A stretch of DNA of 64,000 bases from Neoscytalidium dimidiatum. Taxonomy: Eukaryota > Ascomycota > Dothideomycetes > Botryosphaeriales > Botryosphaeriaceae. The stretch is taken from positions 2,914,001 to 2,978,000 of the forward strand of contig CM074702.1 of assembly GCA_037367355.1 (NCBI GenBank), in the 5' to 3' direction. A program made the translations under genes and the position numbers. The notes beneath the pieces are model-generated. The model searched no databases and was not told where the DNA came from. It was given only the letters and a program-made list of their open reading frames with translations. Of the stretch, positions 10,684 through 21,252 are shown piece by piece; position 1 is the first letter of the stretch, and every line of letters starts with the position of its first letter.

Positions 10684-11320
10684 GCCAGCACATTAGCAAA
10701 ATTCCCCGAGCGCCAAGCCACTGAGTTATCGACCCCGTATCGACCCTATACCGACCCGGGTTAGAACGTATAGACTATAACCTTAATTTATAGTCCGGCT
10801 TAACCTAAGAGCTTCTAGAGCTTCTAGAGATTCTAGAGGTTCTAGTACTTTTATAGAGTTTAGTTATTTTATACGCGCGTACGATCGATTTCTAAGAAAA
10901 TACTTATTTCTTTTTATATAGTTCGTATACGTAGAATTCGCTAAAGCTCTCTCTTTATAGCTATTAACGCTATTAAAGAAAGAAAGTAAAATTTAAACGA
11001 TTAAGCGAAATTCTATATATAGGCGGTAGTAGTAACTACGCGGCTACGGTAGTAGTAGCTACGCGGCGGCGCTAGCGCTAGCGCTAGTACGAATACCGCG
11101 CTAAGGTAAACTTTAAGAATTTCGACCGTATTAGATAGTCCGTATACGCGCGTTCTAGAACGTCTAGACCCTCTAGAACCTTTAGAAGCTCTGAAAGCTC
11201 TAGAAGCTCTAAAAGTACTAGCCCTAATTACGAGGTTACGAGCTAGATAGATAGGCACGTTTCCTATTGGACCTAAGGCTCTTAGCCGAAACTGGCTGGG
11301 GAATTTTGCTGATGCAGGCT
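10684..11320. mobile_element. Degenerate foldback/TIR element (MITE-like), AT-rich
   Basis: The left end (10684-10710) contains AGCAAAATTCCCC and the right end (about 11296-11319) contains its inverse GGGGAATTTTGCT, with GCCxGCA flanking both cores. Inside, left-arm tracts of CTTCTAGAG repeats and CTAGTACTTTTA (about 10800-10860) are mirrored by right-arm tracts AGAAGCTCT and AAAAGTACTAG (about 11160-11225), so the 640 bp form an imperfect palindrome. The body is AT-rich and has no coding frame. It looks like a non-autonomous element, possibly RIP-altered. I could not fix a target-site duplication. Confidence 0.45.
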
Positions 11321-13158
11321 TTGGCGCCTGAGGTGACGTAAGAACACTTAACACATTATTGAGCAATGTTTGCCTACAGGCTAATCATGAAGAAGGAGAA
11401 GAAGGCAAATGAAAAGCAAGGCTATGGTCGGTTGAGATAAAGCATCTACACGGCATCGCGTCGCTTGCATGAGCTGTGATGACATGCATATGTATATGTA
11501 TATTGCACGTATGGCCAGGATTTGTGACAGCGTCCTAAGATCGAATATCCACAGGATATTGGTAGCTCCTATGCGCGTTTATAAGAAGTTCTGCTCTAGT
11601 AATGGCATTCCGATCGCGAATGCCTGCGAGCTATAAATTGCTTTCATAGGCATTTTGGATTCGCTTCGGCCGCCGCAGGCATAGGCCAACCTCACACGAT
11701 ACACTTGCAGCCCGACAGATAGGTTTCATCCTTGCTAGTCACGAACTATATGGTTCCATCTGACAATGCAGGCTGATTGACATAACCTCTCTCTATTCAG
11801 CCTCGTGCGGGTGATCGGCGCGTGACGGATCATGCCGTGCTCCCCGACCAGTATGGCTAAAGTCTTTCAGCGCTTCGACCCCGCTTTCAGCAGATATTGC
11901 TTATCCACCACCCGAGACCTTGCTGCTGTCAGCCTTGCGGATATCTGCACATGATTGTCGGCATGCATATGCAGTAAGATCGTCTTTGCGGCGGGCCGCG
12001 GCTCCAGCCGTCTGCCGCTTACGACAGCCTTCTTCATAGGCCAATGAGACGCATAGAACGGCTGCAATTCACCTGTACAGGTTCACCGGCCGCATAAGTG
12101 CTGCATCCGTATTATCATATTCTCTGAAGACTGACACGTATGCTCTGCTGGGGAGCATCGCAGTGGGCGGAGTCACCGGCATGCAGGCACATACGCTTGC
12201 CGACCCGACAGAGTCATTTCATGTACTGCCCGCCTTGCTGCGTGCATCGATCTCGTTAGTTGTACGCGGTGAGATGCCGAACGCCTCGCGCCTGTCGAAC
12301 TGAAAAGGTACGAAGCTGCATTGTTCTCAGTGCTGGCTAGTGGCCTTAACACTGTTATACAGCGTCCGTTCCCCTGCCATCACCACCAGCGCTAAGACCG
12401 CCCCGCACCACTGCCGGGGGTCGTCGGATGGCTCAAGCTAACGCCGGTGCGAGAACTTTGCGCCGCTGGTCAGTGGTGTCGAAGCCCCAGAGCAGTCTGG
12501 TGAATGTGAATGTAAACTTGGTAAGAGCGAAGGGTAGCTTAAATGCGAGCCAAAATTAAGCAAGCACTGAAAGACGAACGGCAGCGAGACTTGGGAGAGG
12601 GTGAAGACATCGGCCATTTTGATGCACCTTGTCATTATATTCTATGGCGCAGGAAAGGCTGAGACTTTGGAATAGCGCGAGCCTTTCCTGAAAGGAACGC
12701 CGCCCTCAAAGGTGAATAAGTTTCAACAGCCTGGTAATGAGAGGGAAGATACAGGGTAGTTTGTAGTCAGGAAAAGGACCGACATACTTAGGTGGCCCCG
12801 TATATTATTATCGGCTTACGGAACGCGCGCACTTTCCGAAACCAAGTGGCAATTCTTACAACGGGCCGGGCCGGGCCGCGAGTTCTTACCGTTCGCCGGC
12901 ATTTAGTGAGAAACTGTAAACATTTTTTCCCCTTTAAATATTACATCACCCATTACAACGGCAGCCACCGTACTCGGTAGACCTGTTACTCCCGATACCG
13001 CCCATTCTATGTTTTAACTTGTTTCATTTGAAGATATGAGAGCCGCTCCACAGTTTGTCGCGTGGGATGAATGATGAAATCCATCACACACAACGCTATA
13101 TGTATTTGTGCCTGACAAACTGAAACCAACGCCATACATGTATCCAACACGCCGCGCC
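11321..13158. other. Intergenic region without recognisable gene
   Basis: About 1.8 kb of mixed composition. Short ORFs on both strands (for example 11867-12067 minus and 12438-12635 minus) show no motif. A GGCCGGGCCGGGCC tract sits near 12860. The last 130 bp are the 3' flank of the metallopeptidase gene. Confidence 0.4.
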
Positions 13159-14815
13159 TCAGTTGTTCTTCGGATCCGCACTCTTTGGTACCTTCGAGCA
13201 ATCTCCATCCGGCTTATCGAAAACGTCCGTCACGCTCGCCATCCCGCTATACCAGCACGTACACGTGCCGTCCAACCCGCTGTTTGGCCCCAGCGCGGAC
13301 GTGTCCGTGTCCTTGCACGTCCAATCGCCCAGCAGCTCCGCATCCGTGCCGATCAGGAAAAACGGACTGTCCTCGGCAGTGCCAGCGACGGCCTTCAGGC
13401 GGTACACGGCGCACACGTCGACGGCCCAGCCGCCGTACTTGGGGAACAGGCCGCCGGTGTCGCATCCGTTCAGCGCGGTGCGCAGCTGCGTCTCGCACGC
13501 GCCCTGCTCGAACGTGAACATGCCCTGGCAGCTGGCCTCGGCGAACGACACGTCCAGCCACAGCGTGTCGGCGCCGCCGTTGACCGCGAAGTGGTCGGAC
13601 ACGCCGAGCGCCTTGCCGCGCCCGTCGGACGCCAGCCCCGTGCCGAACGAGACCGGCGGGATGATGACCTTGTCCTGCCAGCGCTGGTCGCTGCAGAACT
13701 GCACGATCTTGGCGTCCGCCTCGCCTTGGTCGAAGGCGACGTTGCCGGGCCCGTTGCAGGCCGGGGCGTTGGTCGCGCTGCCGTTCTCGGGCGGCTCGTC
13801 GTCGCCGGTGGATTTGACGCCTTCGGCGGGGTCTTTGAAGGTCTTGGAGCATTCCTGGCTCCAGTAGGCTTCCTGGAGGTGGGGAGGAGGGTAAGTGAGT
13901 GATCAGAGTGGAGGGGTGAGGGTGGGCGCAAGTGTTTCAACTCACTCCGGCTAGCCAGGCGTAGTTCTGAGCATTGTCGCCCTTGTCGTCATCGTCTAGC
14001 TTGAAGCAGGCGTACGCGCCGCTGGCCTCGTCTGTGATTCGAATTCCTCCACGTCTAGTAAACGCGGTCAGTAGGGTTCCCCGAGCTCATTATATACGTG
14101 AAGTCCTTACGCATCGGTTCCAATAGTATCCACATGCCTGGAAGAGTAGATTAGTATGTTTCTGCTTCTTAAAACGACCTCAGTCAAACACTCACGTCAT
14201 TTCGTGCAAAAGCGTCATGGGCAACGACCTCATCTTGGCCGAGCAAGAATCGTCCAAATTGCCGCACTGGATCTCCGAGTTCTGCTTCCTATCGAGCCCC
14301 TTCTGACACACGTGGAACTCGCCCGTATCCGGCATGGTGTAAGCAGCCCGATCTGGGTTGCAGAAGTTCTTGAAGTCGTTGCGGTCGCAGATCATCTTTG
14401 CCACCTTGTCCGTCGCCTTGCCGGCGCCGTCATCCCACATGTTGGCGAAGACGTTCTTGATCTCGGCCGGGTCGTCCTGCTTCCCGAACCAGCGCTTGAA
14501 GGTGTCGCCGTCCTTGTTCGAAGCCGCGGACAGCCCGGCTTTGGCGAAGGCCTGCCATTCCTTGAAGGCGTTGTGGATCTTTTCGGCATCCTTCTTCTGA
14601 TCATCGTCTTTGGGGTCCCAGTTGCGCCACTGGAATTCGTTGTCAAGGGCGTCCCCATAGGGGTAGCTGGACGCGTCTACTCGGGGTACGATAGTTTTGT
14701 CCCTCTTGAGAGTAGTGGATGATGGATCATCGCGAGGATGGACATCGATTGGATTCGCAAGGACAATGGCTGTGGTTGAAAAGAGTGCAAGGAGTATTCC
14801 CGAGCGGGCGATCAT
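13159..14815 (-). CDS. Secreted zinc metallopeptidase (HEMTH) with Cys-rich C-terminal region
   Basis: Exons 14815-14196, 14137-14111, 14054-13946 and 13872-13159 join in phase to 489 residues; introns are 58, 56 and 73 bp, all GT-AG. Residues 1-20 are a signal peptide, followed by a propeptide-like stretch with an Arg-Asp-Asp. The HExxH zinc motif HEMTH (about residue 203-207) is split by intron 1 and followed by VDTIGTDA and then NAQNYAWLA. This order resembles M35/lysine-specific-metalloendopeptidase-like secreted fungal proteases, though the usual GTxDxxYG is not seen, so the family is uncertain. The last 230 residues form a second region with about ten Cys (CSDQRW, CQGMF, CETQL, CDTGG, CAVYRL, CTCWY) that I do not recognise. 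It acts outside the cell on protein substrates. Confidence 0.82.
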
Positions 14816-15918
14816 GATGGTCTTTAGAAAATGGATTCGTTAAAAGCAAGAATGTAGGGACAATATGGAAGAGGGAGTGAATTCTGAATGCTGCTGTATT
14901 AAGAAAGCGTGGAGTCTGTGTCTGTTCCTCTGTTTAAATATGTAAGAAACCTCTTCAGCTCCATCTCGTTCTACTGTCAAAGACCACGGCTGATGCAAGC
15001 AACAGTATCAGCTTCACGGCGCCTTACAGTTCCCTGATGGTTTTTGCACAACGGTCTTGTTGCCTTGTTCTGTTTGATGAATCCGTGGGCTCAGCCTTCC
15101 CAGCCTCTCATCAGTATCTCTTTGATGGCGTACTTGGAGCGAGCTATGTGGAGGCTTGGTTGTTTCATGATGCTGTTGGCATGGCCCAGACGTCGCACTG
15201 TCAAGCCAAGCCAGTCCACCAAAAGCGTTCAGTGTAGGCGGCTGAGCTTCAATCAGCCGCAGCCTCCGCGTACTTCGGCGGTGCTTGGGGGTTGCTGCCA
15301 GCCTTCTCTACCGTTTACGTTCGCCTGACTGTTTCAGAAACAGAAGACAAAAACTGCTTTGCGAAAGTGCCACCAACTGATCTCACTGTGCCAAAATTGA
15401 AGACTATTCCACGAGGTGCAATGTGTCCATTTCATATACGGCTGTGGCGAGGCACGAACAACACGGGCCGGTCGGCCCCCAAAAGCGACGTAAGCTGCCA
15501 GTGCCTTGCATACAAGGCTTGAATGACGATAAGCTCACGATCCTCCGCAACTAACAACTTAGCTAGTGGGGCGGTTTGTGCCGCGTTTCAGCTACGCGCC
15601 TGATGCAACCTCCAAACAGCTGATTCTTCTCTTGCCTTTCCCTCTCTTTTCTTTTTCCAACGCGGAGGGCCTGGAACCCAACGAGCTGAAGATTCGCCAG
15701 GCAGCGACCACCAACAGCCCCGTGACATCACGGAAGCTTTCCCCGCAGCTGCCCACCTCACCAACACAAAAGCCGCCTCGACGCTTCACCACCAGGCAGC
15801 TTCTTGCCTACCATCCTCCCGCCAGCCGAAGCATTGCACGCCTGAAAACCAAATCCGCAGCAAAAGGCTCTACATTTTTTCTATTTTCACCGAACAATCA
15901 ACAAAAGAAAAGAACAAC
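14816..15918. other. Divergent intergenic region
   Basis: About 1.1 kb between the metallopeptidase start and the Gln-rich gene. A TTTAAATA motif at about 14932-14939 could be the TATA element of the metallopeptidase. Just upstream of 15919 the DNA is rich in CAACAAAAG-type tracts, as in a fungal 5' leader. Overlapping ORFs show no family features. Confidence 0.4.
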
Positions 15919-16599
15919 ATGTCCGGCCCGGACGCGACACGATCCTCCGCCACCGCCTCCACGCCGCACCAGCAACAAGAGCAACAACAACAACAACAAC
16001 AACAACAACCACCAAACGACCGCCCCTCCCGACCGAGCGCCACGCACCCGGCCCCCGCGCAGCCCGGGCCCCTCCCCCCGCTGAGCACCACCCTGACCAC
16101 GTCGGGCCCGACCCTCTCGCTCAGCGGCCGCCCGCCCTTCACCGCCACGACGACGTACGCCAACGCGTCCGCCCGCCCCGTCCGCGCGCTCGTCCGCGTC
16201 TTCGCCCCGCTCGGCGGCGGCCTCGCCATCCGCGACCCGGCCCGCGGCGGGCGCCGCATCGGCCCCGCGTCGCGGCTCGTCGGCGACGAGTGGGACGACG
16301 CCCGCCTGGACGTCGCGGACGGGGCGGCCGTGCGGCTGGGGCCCGGCGAGGCCTGGGCGGTCGAGTACGTGGTGCAGACGGGCGAGAGGGAGGGCGGGCT
16401 CGTCGGGAGCGACGTGCGGGTTTGCGTGGTGGGGGCCAGGTACGAGGTTGGGTTGAGGAAGAGGAGGGCGAGGTGGATGTGGGAGGAGGAGGGGGACGAG
16501 GGGTGGGGGGAGGAGGAGTGGAGGGAGGTCTTGGAGGGGAGGGAGGCGGTGGAGTGGGGGGTTGAGGGGTGTGTGGTTGAGTTTGTGGCGGTGGAGTGA
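15919..16599 (+). CDS. Hypothetical Gln-rich protein with predicted beta-sandwich core
   Basis: A single open exon of 226 residues whose ATG follows an ACAAC leader. Residues 17-30 are almost all Gln, encoded by a CAA/CAG repeat and therefore likely length-variable. A Pro-rich stretch follows, then LSLSGRPPFTATTTYAN, a phrase common to a family of uncharacterised ascomycete proteins thought to start a beta-sandwich. The C-terminus is acidic and Trp-rich (residues about 185-226). There is no signal peptide or membrane segment, so it is probably intracellular. It lies tail-to-tail with the SGNH hydrolase gene. Function unknown; high GC and one open frame support coding but a chance ORF is not excluded. 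Confidence 0.55.
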   Translation: MSGPDATRSSATASTPHQQQEQQQQQQQQQPPNDRPSRPSATHPAPAQPGPLPPLSTTLTTSGPTLSLSGRPPFTATTTYANASARPVRALVRVFAPLGGGLAIRDPARGGRRIGPASRLVGDEWDDARLDVADGAAVRLGPGEAWAVEYVVQTGEREGGLVGSDVRVCVVGARYEVGLRKRRARWMWEEEGDEGWGEEEWREVLEGREAVEWGVEGCVVEFVAVE

Positions 16600-16975
16600 G
16601 GTGGGGTTTTGGAGTGAGGGTGCTTGGGTTTTGTTGTCGTTTGTTGATGGCGAGTTGGGTCGGGAAGTGTAGGACAATATTAATGCCACTAACCAGCACT
16701 GGAAACAGTGCGGCGTCGTCCTTTTTCCAACAGGAACACATGATTCGGAATGGGCAGTCGGTCTTAACTCTTGGCTTTTATGTACACAATTGGGCATGCT
16801 TGGAACAAAGAGATTGTGGTGCATTCTCGCAAAGAACGAAACAGTGATGGGAATGAAATTCGTGACGCAAGTCAAACGAGTGTAATGAAAGAGCGGCCGA
16901 AAGCCCCGGGCCTCCATGTCATCCAACGATCGTGAGAAATAAATTAGGAAAACGCTTGTGCCCGAAACAACAGAA
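16600..16975. other. Convergent 3' spacer
   Basis: 376 bp between two convergent genes; contains only their 3' flanks. A minus-strand open frame continues through here from the SGNH gene but lacks family content. Confidence 0.5.
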
Positions 16976-18678
16976 TCACAGAGACGACCCATCAGAAGGG
17001 TTCCCACCGTGCCATTCAGGCTGCAAAGCGTCAGCTGCCCCATCGTCGAAGTAGGAGGCAAGAAGTCAAAACTCACCGCGGGAAAGAAACAGTCCATCTG
17101 GGCGATCGCAACCGCATCGGGATCATGGATGGGCGGGCCCTCGGGCACGGGGATATAGCACGCCGGACCCTCCCTCGGGTCGTAGCCGCCGACGTTGCAG
17201 TACACGGGCTTCGATTTGTCCCTGTCGTTATTCGTGTCGAACTGCAGGTCGCCGATGGCGAACTGGATGTATCCGCCGTTCGCCCACTCGGGCGTGACGA
17301 CCAGCGGGTCCTCGAGCTTGCTGCCCATGCGCGCGGACGCGGAGGCGCCGGCCTGGGTGCGCTTCATGAAGCCGATCTGGGTGGAGGCGCTGTCCCACAT
17401 CTCGATCTCGGCGGACAGGTTGTTGGCGCTGTCGAGGCAGCCCCAGAACTCGCGGACGTGGATGTGCACGGTGCCGGAGGCGTAGGGCTGCTTGGCGGGC
17501 GGGGCGGCGGGCGCGGCGGGCTTGACGCCGGGCACCTTGTTGTCGCGCAGCAGGGCGATGACGCCGTCCTTGATGGCGGTGTGGCCGCCGTCCTTGGGGT
17601 GGAAGGTGCGGCCCGAGGAGTAGGGGTTGGAGCCGCCGACCATGGCTTCGATCTGCTCCTGCGTGGCCTGCGTGCCGTTGGGGAACTGCTGCTTCTCGAT
17701 CCACGCCTGCTGGTGGGCGAACTGCAGCGGCAGCGTGAGGATGTTCAGGTAGTCCGGGTCGTCCTCGGGCGGCGACAGGTTCCAGAACCACACGTCGTTG
17801 AGGAAGTACTGGTTGCTGAGCGTGTGGCCCGGCTCGCAGAAGCGGTGCCCCTCGTAGAGCGGCGAGGGGTCGAGGAAGGCGATGTGGCCGTTGTTCATGT
17901 CCTTTATCGAGCGGCCGATGACGTCGTTGACGCCGCGGACCAGCTCGTTGATCTTGGAGCGCAGCTCGTTGGTCAGTTTGGGATGACGGACCATGCCGAA
18001 GGTCTCCTTGTCGCACCAGTTGCTGTCTGGGGAGGTGTTGAAGAACTCGGCGTAGCCGACTATGTACAGGTAGAAGTCATCGCGCCCGTGGATCGTGTCC
18101 CAGTCCAAGACGGCCTGGAGGGCTTTGTGGTGGTCGGCGTACAGACTCTTTCCTTCGTCGGGCGAGTCGCCGGTGATGTAGGTTTGCCACTGGTTGATTG
18201 TTTGGGTGCAGGAGGAATCAGGGTCGGGGTACTCTTTGCCGTTCAAGCCGCCGACGTAGAGACAAGCGCGGGCTATGTCGGAGAAATGGCAGTTGTTCCC
18301 TCCGAGCTCCATGGTCAGGAGATGCGGCGAGCCAGCGCCGCCGAGTTGAGGGTCTGGCTGGTCATTGTCGGGATCACCAGCGGCAGCAGCCTGCAGCTGT
18401 GCGCCGGAACATGCCAAAAACTTGAAGTCTATGGGGCTGTCGGTCCAGGTGTTATCCCCGGCCATCTGGGCCTCCCAAGCCACCTTGTTGCGGAGACACT
18501 TGCCGTTGTCATCGTACATCTGCTGTCCAGTGACTGCAGCGCCGGCGGCCCATGAGTCGCCGATGGATGCCATCAGGAACTTGTCGTCACGAGCAACGAG
18601 CGATCGATGCTTGGTGCTCCCAGGAGCTGCAAGAGTGAAGGAAAGAGTGGATAGTAAGAAGAAGGAATGGCGGTCCAT
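16976..18678 (-). CDS. Secreted SGNH/GDSL-type hydrolase
   Basis: Exon 1 18678-17077 and exon 2 17020-16976 (intron 56 bp, GTGAGT...GCTGACG...TTTGCAG) give 548 residues. The ATG at 18678 is chosen over one 60 bases upstream because the signal peptide (MDRHSFFLLSTLSFTLA) begins here. SGNH blocks: GDSWAAG near residue 39 carries the nucleophile Ser, GGNN near residue 130 is the block-III equivalent of GxND, and HPKDGGH near residue 400 supplies His. About 130 residues follow the catalytic domain, with Cys and a VHIHVREFWGCL start, perhaps a beta-rich accessory domain. It is likely an extracellular esterase or lipase; the substrate is unknown. The alternative of reading on through the intron to 15898 is rejected (see the rejected list). 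Confidence 0.85.
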
Positions 18679-19312
18679 TGTGTTTGACCGGTTGGTGCCA
18701 GAAGAATAAAAGATTGTTAAAAAGGAGAACGAATGCAAAGAATTGAGGCGAGGAATGCTCCATGAGCACGACCCGAAGTTGCCAATTTATACATTCCCTA
18801 CGAAGGCGACTGTGCCATACGTATGTATGTACAATACAACGTGTAGCTCCAAGATGAGTTCCGCCAACCATTCGAGGGCTAGAACCCTTCAAAACCGTAT
18901 CCGAGAATGTTGCTGAGAAGCGGGCTCAGCTTTCAGCTACGCCAACACGACGGAAGCAACGGGCGGTAAAGTTGATTTTGATTGGTAGCCGTGGAGTAGG
19001 CACGACTTCAGCTGTTAGGTGACTGAGACGAGGAGATGGCGCGGTCCAGGTATGTATGCTCTCACGTGCTAAATCCTCCAGGAGGGATGAAACAGCCATG
19101 CTCCCAGACGACATGGCGGCTGGCAGGCGGCGGCATGGTCATGCTTGTCGCCGCTGATGTTGGTGGTGGTGTTGGCTCTTGGCGGACAACCAAAAATAAG
19201 CTCAGGCGCGAGACCAGGCACCAGCGCTTAACCATCAGCCTTGTCGCCGAACGCATTGTTTAACCGCACCCGTAATCGCTCTCTGCTTTGCTCCACATCA
19301 TACATTTCAACC
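18679..19312. promoter_or_regulatory. Divergent promoter region, SGNH hydrolase / Hsp70-like gene
   Basis: 634 bp shared between two divergent genes. A minus-strand TATAAAT at 18785-18791 lies 107 bp before the SGNH ATG. No clear TATA was seen for the plus-strand gene. Short ORFs here look like chance. Confidence 0.45.
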
Positions 19313-20639
19313 ATGGCCGGTGAGCAGACGCCTCTTCTCTCGCAAGAGAAGCAGCCAGCCGCACGTCAGAATGCGCGGCTGCGGAGGTTCAGTTGCACGC
19401 GGCTCGTTGCTGTCACCATCGCCGCCGTTCTCGCCCTTGGTTTCTCTACAGCACTGTTCCTCAGATCACAAAGACCTGATGTTCCGAAGCGCTTCACCCA
19501 TGAGTTCGGCGTCGGATTCGACTTCACCTCCTCTTATGGGTGAATTGCCCCGGCCTGCACGCGGTCGGCCATCAACGCTGACCCGACTCCAGCACTGTCG
19601 CTATCAGCTATCCCAACGGGACGTACGAGAGCATCGCCAAGATCGATGCATCGCCCGAATACCAAAAAATGATGGCTCGAGCCTCCCTCGAATCATCCCG
19701 ACACCCACAGTACGCACACCCCGCGACCCTCCTCTGCCTCACCCCCCGCCACCCACTAACCCCAAAACCCCCCCCAACACCAGCCCGCCCTACGCCACCC
19801 CGGAGCAAGAATGGGCCGACAAGCCGCGCCAGCTCCGCCGCCTCGCCCGCAAAGCCCTCGGCCTGCCCGCCTCGCCGCAAGCCCACCAGCTCGCCTCCCT
19901 CCTGCGCGCCCTCCGCGCCGCCGCCGAGGCCCGCCTCCGCCGCCGCGTCGACGGCGGCGTCGCCACGATGCCCAACCTGCCCGGCCTGCACGACGAGGAC
20001 CTCGCCGACGCCTTCGCCCGCGCCGGCCTGCTGTACGCCTCCGCCCCGCCCTTCCGCCCCTTCGGCTACACGCCCGAGACCGGCTGCGCCCGCGCCGGCC
20101 ACGGCCTCGGCCTGTGCTCCGACTACCGCGACGTCGGCCTGTGCCGCCGCGAGGCCCGCGGCAACCGGACCCGCGCCGAGCACGTGCTGGCCGTCGCGTG
20201 GACCCGCGGCATGCTGACCGCCGTGTTCGCGCCCGAGGGGTTCGGGTTCGGGGCCGAGGACGGGGAGGGCCGGGCGAGGGTGGCCGAGGCGCGTTTGGGG
20301 TGGGAGGGCAGGAGGACGGGGCAGGAGGATTACTTCTACGAGGCGGTGAGGGACGCCATCCTGACGCCGTGGTTGGTCGATGGCGAGCATCGCTGGGAGC
20401 CGCGGAGGGTCGGGAAGGTCATCCTGCATGGGGAGAGCGTGGGGTGGGATTCGAGGTTCGACGAGGTGTTTGATGAGGTTGTCGGGGAGATTGCGCCGGG
20501 CGCGCCGGTGTTGAGGGACAATCCCGTCTTTGTGGCGGCATGGGGGGCGGCGTATATCGCGAAGGTGGTGGTTTATTACCATCGTCTTGAGGAGGGTGCT
20601 ACTTCACTCCCGACGTTGAACATGGAAAGAGAAGCGTAG
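19313..20639 (+). CDS. Membrane-anchored protein with remote Hsp70/actin-fold similarity
   Basis: Exons 19313-19539, 19593-19709 and 19784-20639 join in phase to 399 residues; introns are 53 and 74 bp. Residues 34-50 (LVAVTIAAVLALGFSTA) form one membrane segment after a basic N-terminus, suggesting a type II anchor. After it, VGFDFTSSYGTVAISY resembles the phosphate-1 loop of Hsp70/actin ATPases with the Gly-Thr-Thr turned into Ser-Ser-Tyr. The C-terminal PVFVAAWGAAYIAKV resembles their adenosine region. Two Cys pairs (CARAG, CSDYRDVGLC) sit in the middle. It may be a catalytically altered lumenal or extracellular relative, but this is inference from two short matches. The coding GC is very high. 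Confidence 0.7.
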
Positions 20640-21252
20640 GCTGATGCTCACAAAACGTCTGGCCTATAAAGTAGATGCGTGTGTCGTCCTCGCTGAGACC
20701 GATTCCATTACCGTAGTAAATTGGAAAGTCGAAGTGTTTCAAATACAGCTATGTCGCACTTACTATCACGGTGCCGTTTCGTTGTGTGAAGCGGGAGGCC
20801 CTGGGTAAAGCCTTACGATGGCGAACATTAGCGAGCCGCAGGCACCAATGCTCTAGGTAACTGGCAGGGGTTCTTGGGGAAATAAATGCACAGATCTGCC
20901 TTACCCAAGCAATTACAGCGTAACGAGTCGCGAAAGACAACGGCTGAGCACGGGAACATAAGCGAGAGCGTTTTACCACATCCTCTTGGTTTCCAACGGC
21001 TTAGACGGATGGAGCCAGATCCGGTCGGAACGCTAACCCTCTTCGGGGACATGGATCTTCTTGCAGATCAGCCAACCCATGAGGCAGATAAAGTTCATTG
21101 GAGGCTGTGGGGTGACGCCCGGCATCTTGCTGCGCATATGTAGCGGTAACCCTGTCCAGTTGCTTGAAATTTCTCCGTCGAAGTCTTTCACACTATCAAA
21201 TCAGCCGTTGATCCCCACAAAAGCCAATTTGGACAACGCGACTCTTGCTAAA
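20640..21252. other. Intergenic spacer
   Basis: About 610 bp; the 3' flank of the Hsp70-like gene and the 5' flank of the dead bZIP gene. No motif recognised. Confidence 0.4.

Noticed and set aside
13108..13902. 264-codon plus-strand ORF opposite the metallopeptidase
   Set aside because: Arg/Ala-rich shadow with no domain; the other strand is explained by a four-exon gene.
15898..16975. Minus-strand open frame that would extend the SGNH hydrolase to 946 residues
   Set aside because: A GTGAGT donor at 17076 with a branch site and CAG acceptor leads to a stop at 16976. The extension is Pro/Arg-rich low-complexity sequence antisense to the Gln-rich gene.
17125..18555. 476-codon plus-strand ORF opposite the SGNH gene
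   Set aside because: Val/Gly/Glu-rich antisense artefact of GC-rich coding DNA.
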